DNA of 6,275 nucleotides. Origin: Nitrospirae bacterium CG1_02_44_142. Lineage in GTDB: Bacteria > Nitrospirota > Thermodesulfovibrionia > Thermodesulfovibrionales > UBA1546. The stretch is from the NCBI GenBank assembly GCA_001871685.1, contig MNVK01000109.1, forward strand, positions 365 to 6,639, given 5' to 3'. The notes beneath the pieces are model-generated. The model searched no databases and was not told where the DNA came from. It saw only the letters and a program-made list of their open reading frames with translations. The translations under genes and the position numbers were made by a program. Shown here piece by piece: positions 5,734 through 6,275 of the stretch (positions within the stretch are counted from its first letter, which is position 1; each line of letters opens with the position of its first letter).

Positions 5734-5742
5734 ATGATAACA
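5734..5742 (-). promoter_or_regulatory. Extended -10 promoter of smpB, start predicted on the ATG
   Basis: Minus strand TG-T-TATCAT (-10 hexamer 5734-5739, five of six). The expected transcription start is about 5727, at the smpB ATG (5728), so the leader would be absent or one base. No consensus -35 at 16-18 bases. Confidence 0.55.
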
Positions 5743-5794
5743 TGCTCAACAGGAGAAGTTCTATTTACCCGCGGCTGTCACATCTCCCGAAGAT

Positions 5795-6139
5795 TTATAC
5801 AACGCCTCCTTCACCGTGCAGATAACCGATAACCTGTTCATTCGGTTTGGGCAGCCCGGCGATCTTCCACGCCTTAAGCGGATCTATAAACTGAACACTT
5901 ACACAGTCTTTTGGCTGGTGGACATTTTTGCATATTCCGCCCAGGATGGGGAAAAAATTATATTTTTTGTAATACTCCCTCATGAATTTTATTATGTCCA
6001 GCCTGTCTTTTGTAAGCTCTTCCACATCTTCTCTTTCAGCCAGTGCGCATGCGACATCTTCGCTCCAGTCGTTGAAGTTCATGAGATATCCTTCATCATC
6101 AAGCGTTATCTTTTTCCCCTTATAACCAATCGTCTGCAT
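5795..6139 (-). CDS. DsrC/TusE-family protein lacking both canonical cysteines (RspA-like)
   Basis: Protein of 114 residues, the usual length of the DsrC/TusE family. Family marks include the N-terminal LDDEGYLMNFNDWSEDVACALAE region, then FMREYYKKYNFFPI and near the C-terminus AWKIAGLPKP. DsrC carries two redox cysteines, one in the C-K-x-AGLPKP segment and one as penultimate residue; TusE keeps only the latter. Here the first is W91 and the C-terminal arm ends EQVIGYLHGEGGVV with no cysteine. It therefore cannot carry a trisulfide in the DsrC way and resembles the cysteine-free group called RspA, thought to be regulatory. It does have C31, C70 and C79, the latter two in GGICKNVHQPKDCV. AAAGGAGG at 6146-6153 sets the start. 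It follows a probable superoxide dismutase gene by 59 bases, probably in one transcript. Confidence 0.85.
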   Translation of the reverse strand: MQTIGYKGKKITLDDEGYLMNFNDWSEDVACALAEREDVEELTKDRLDIIKFMREYYKKYNFFPILGGICKNVHQPKDCVSVQFIDPLKAWKIAGLPKPNEQVIGYLHGEGGVV

Positions 6140-6145
6140 AACCTG

Positions 6146-6153
6146 CCTCCTTT
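6146..6153 (-). promoter_or_regulatory. Shine-Dalgarno of the DsrC-like gene
   Basis: AAAGGAGG on the minus strand, six bases before the ATG at 6139. It is the strongest ribosome binding site in the window. Confidence 0.85.
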
Positions 6154-6198
6154 CTATTGTTATAAATACATGCTTAAACTACTTCTTCAATAATTGTT

Positions 6199-6275
6199 TT
6201 ATTTTAACCTTGCCTCTGCTGCCTTCCAGTCAATGTTCTTAAAGAACGCCTCTATATAGTCAGCCCTCTTAAGCC
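6199..6275 (-). CDS. Probable Fe/Mn superoxide dismutase, C-terminal fragment
   Basis: The last 24 sense codons before TAA at 6199-6201; the rest lies beyond the window. The visible tail, KRADYIEAFFKNIDW followed by KAAEARLK, fits the end of iron/manganese superoxide dismutases, where N-x-R-x-DY-(I/L)-x-AF-x3-I-x-W follows the last metal-binding histidine. Those enzymes convert superoxide to hydrogen peroxide and oxygen. No metal ligand is in view, so metal choice cannot be judged. It lies upstream of the DsrC-like gene in the same direction, 59 bases apart, with no evident terminator between. Confidence 0.75.
   Translation of the reverse strand, partial: LKRADYIEAFFKNIDWKAAEARLK

Noticed and set aside
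5816..6193. A 125-codon plus-strand open frame opposite the DsrC-like gene.
   Set aside because: It mirrors the conserved minus-strand gene, and no ribosome binding site or recognisable family was seen.

Overview
The window reads as chromosomal DNA from a bacterium of moderate GC content, probably an uncultured anaerobe. The lipoyl synthase N-terminus, the cysteine-less DsrC-like protein and a palindromic repeat built on TGTCATTGCGAG remind me of Nitrospirota (Thermodesulfovibrionia) or former Deltaproteobacteria. That placement is recall from memory and has low confidence. All genes but one lie on the minus strand.

Layout from left to right. 1-1066 (minus) holds most of an AlaC-type aminotransferase, cut at its C-terminus by the window edge. 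1079-1161 is a block of degenerate octamer repeats in two opposed arms. It fills the whole gap between the stop codon of lipA and the ribosome binding site of the aminotransferase gene. 1156-1998 (minus) is lipoyl synthase, lipA. A perfect 19-bp-arm palindrome (2069-2109) sits between lipA and a divergent EamA/DMT-family transporter (2167-3003, plus). 3051-3722 (minus) is a YgjP-like zinc metallopeptidase. 3888-4715 (minus) is a Bro-N/DinD-like protein that sits, with a stretch of apparent coding remnant, between two 48-bp direct repeats differing at one base. 4915-5260 (minus) is ssrA (tmRNA), preceded by smpB (5285-5728). 5795-6139 is a DsrC/TusE-family protein lacking both usual C-terminal cysteines. 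6199-6275 is the last 24 codons of what looks like an iron/manganese superoxide dismutase.

How the genes work together: smpB and ssrA form the trans-translation pair that rescues stalled ribosomes. Superoxide dismutase and the DsrC-like protein may form a small stress or sulfur-related unit, which is inference from adjacency only. The remainder is a mixture of housekeeping genes (lipoate synthesis, alanine transamination), a permease and one probable mobile or phage-derived gene in its own repeat-bounded cassette.

The less ordinary signals are four. First, lipA, the YgjP-like gene and smpB have good promoter motifs so close to the start codon that the transcripts should be leaderless or nearly so, and none of the three has a Shine-Dalgarno sequence. 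Second, the 48-bp repeats carry a canonical G-quadruplex pattern on the minus strand. Third, the DsrC-like protein has a different cysteine pair (C70/C79). Fourth, an out-of-frame coding-like tail follows the Bro-N gene. I see no CRISPR array, no tRNA other than the tRNA-like part of tmRNA, and no transposase or integrase. No gene-free stretch exceeds 300 bases.
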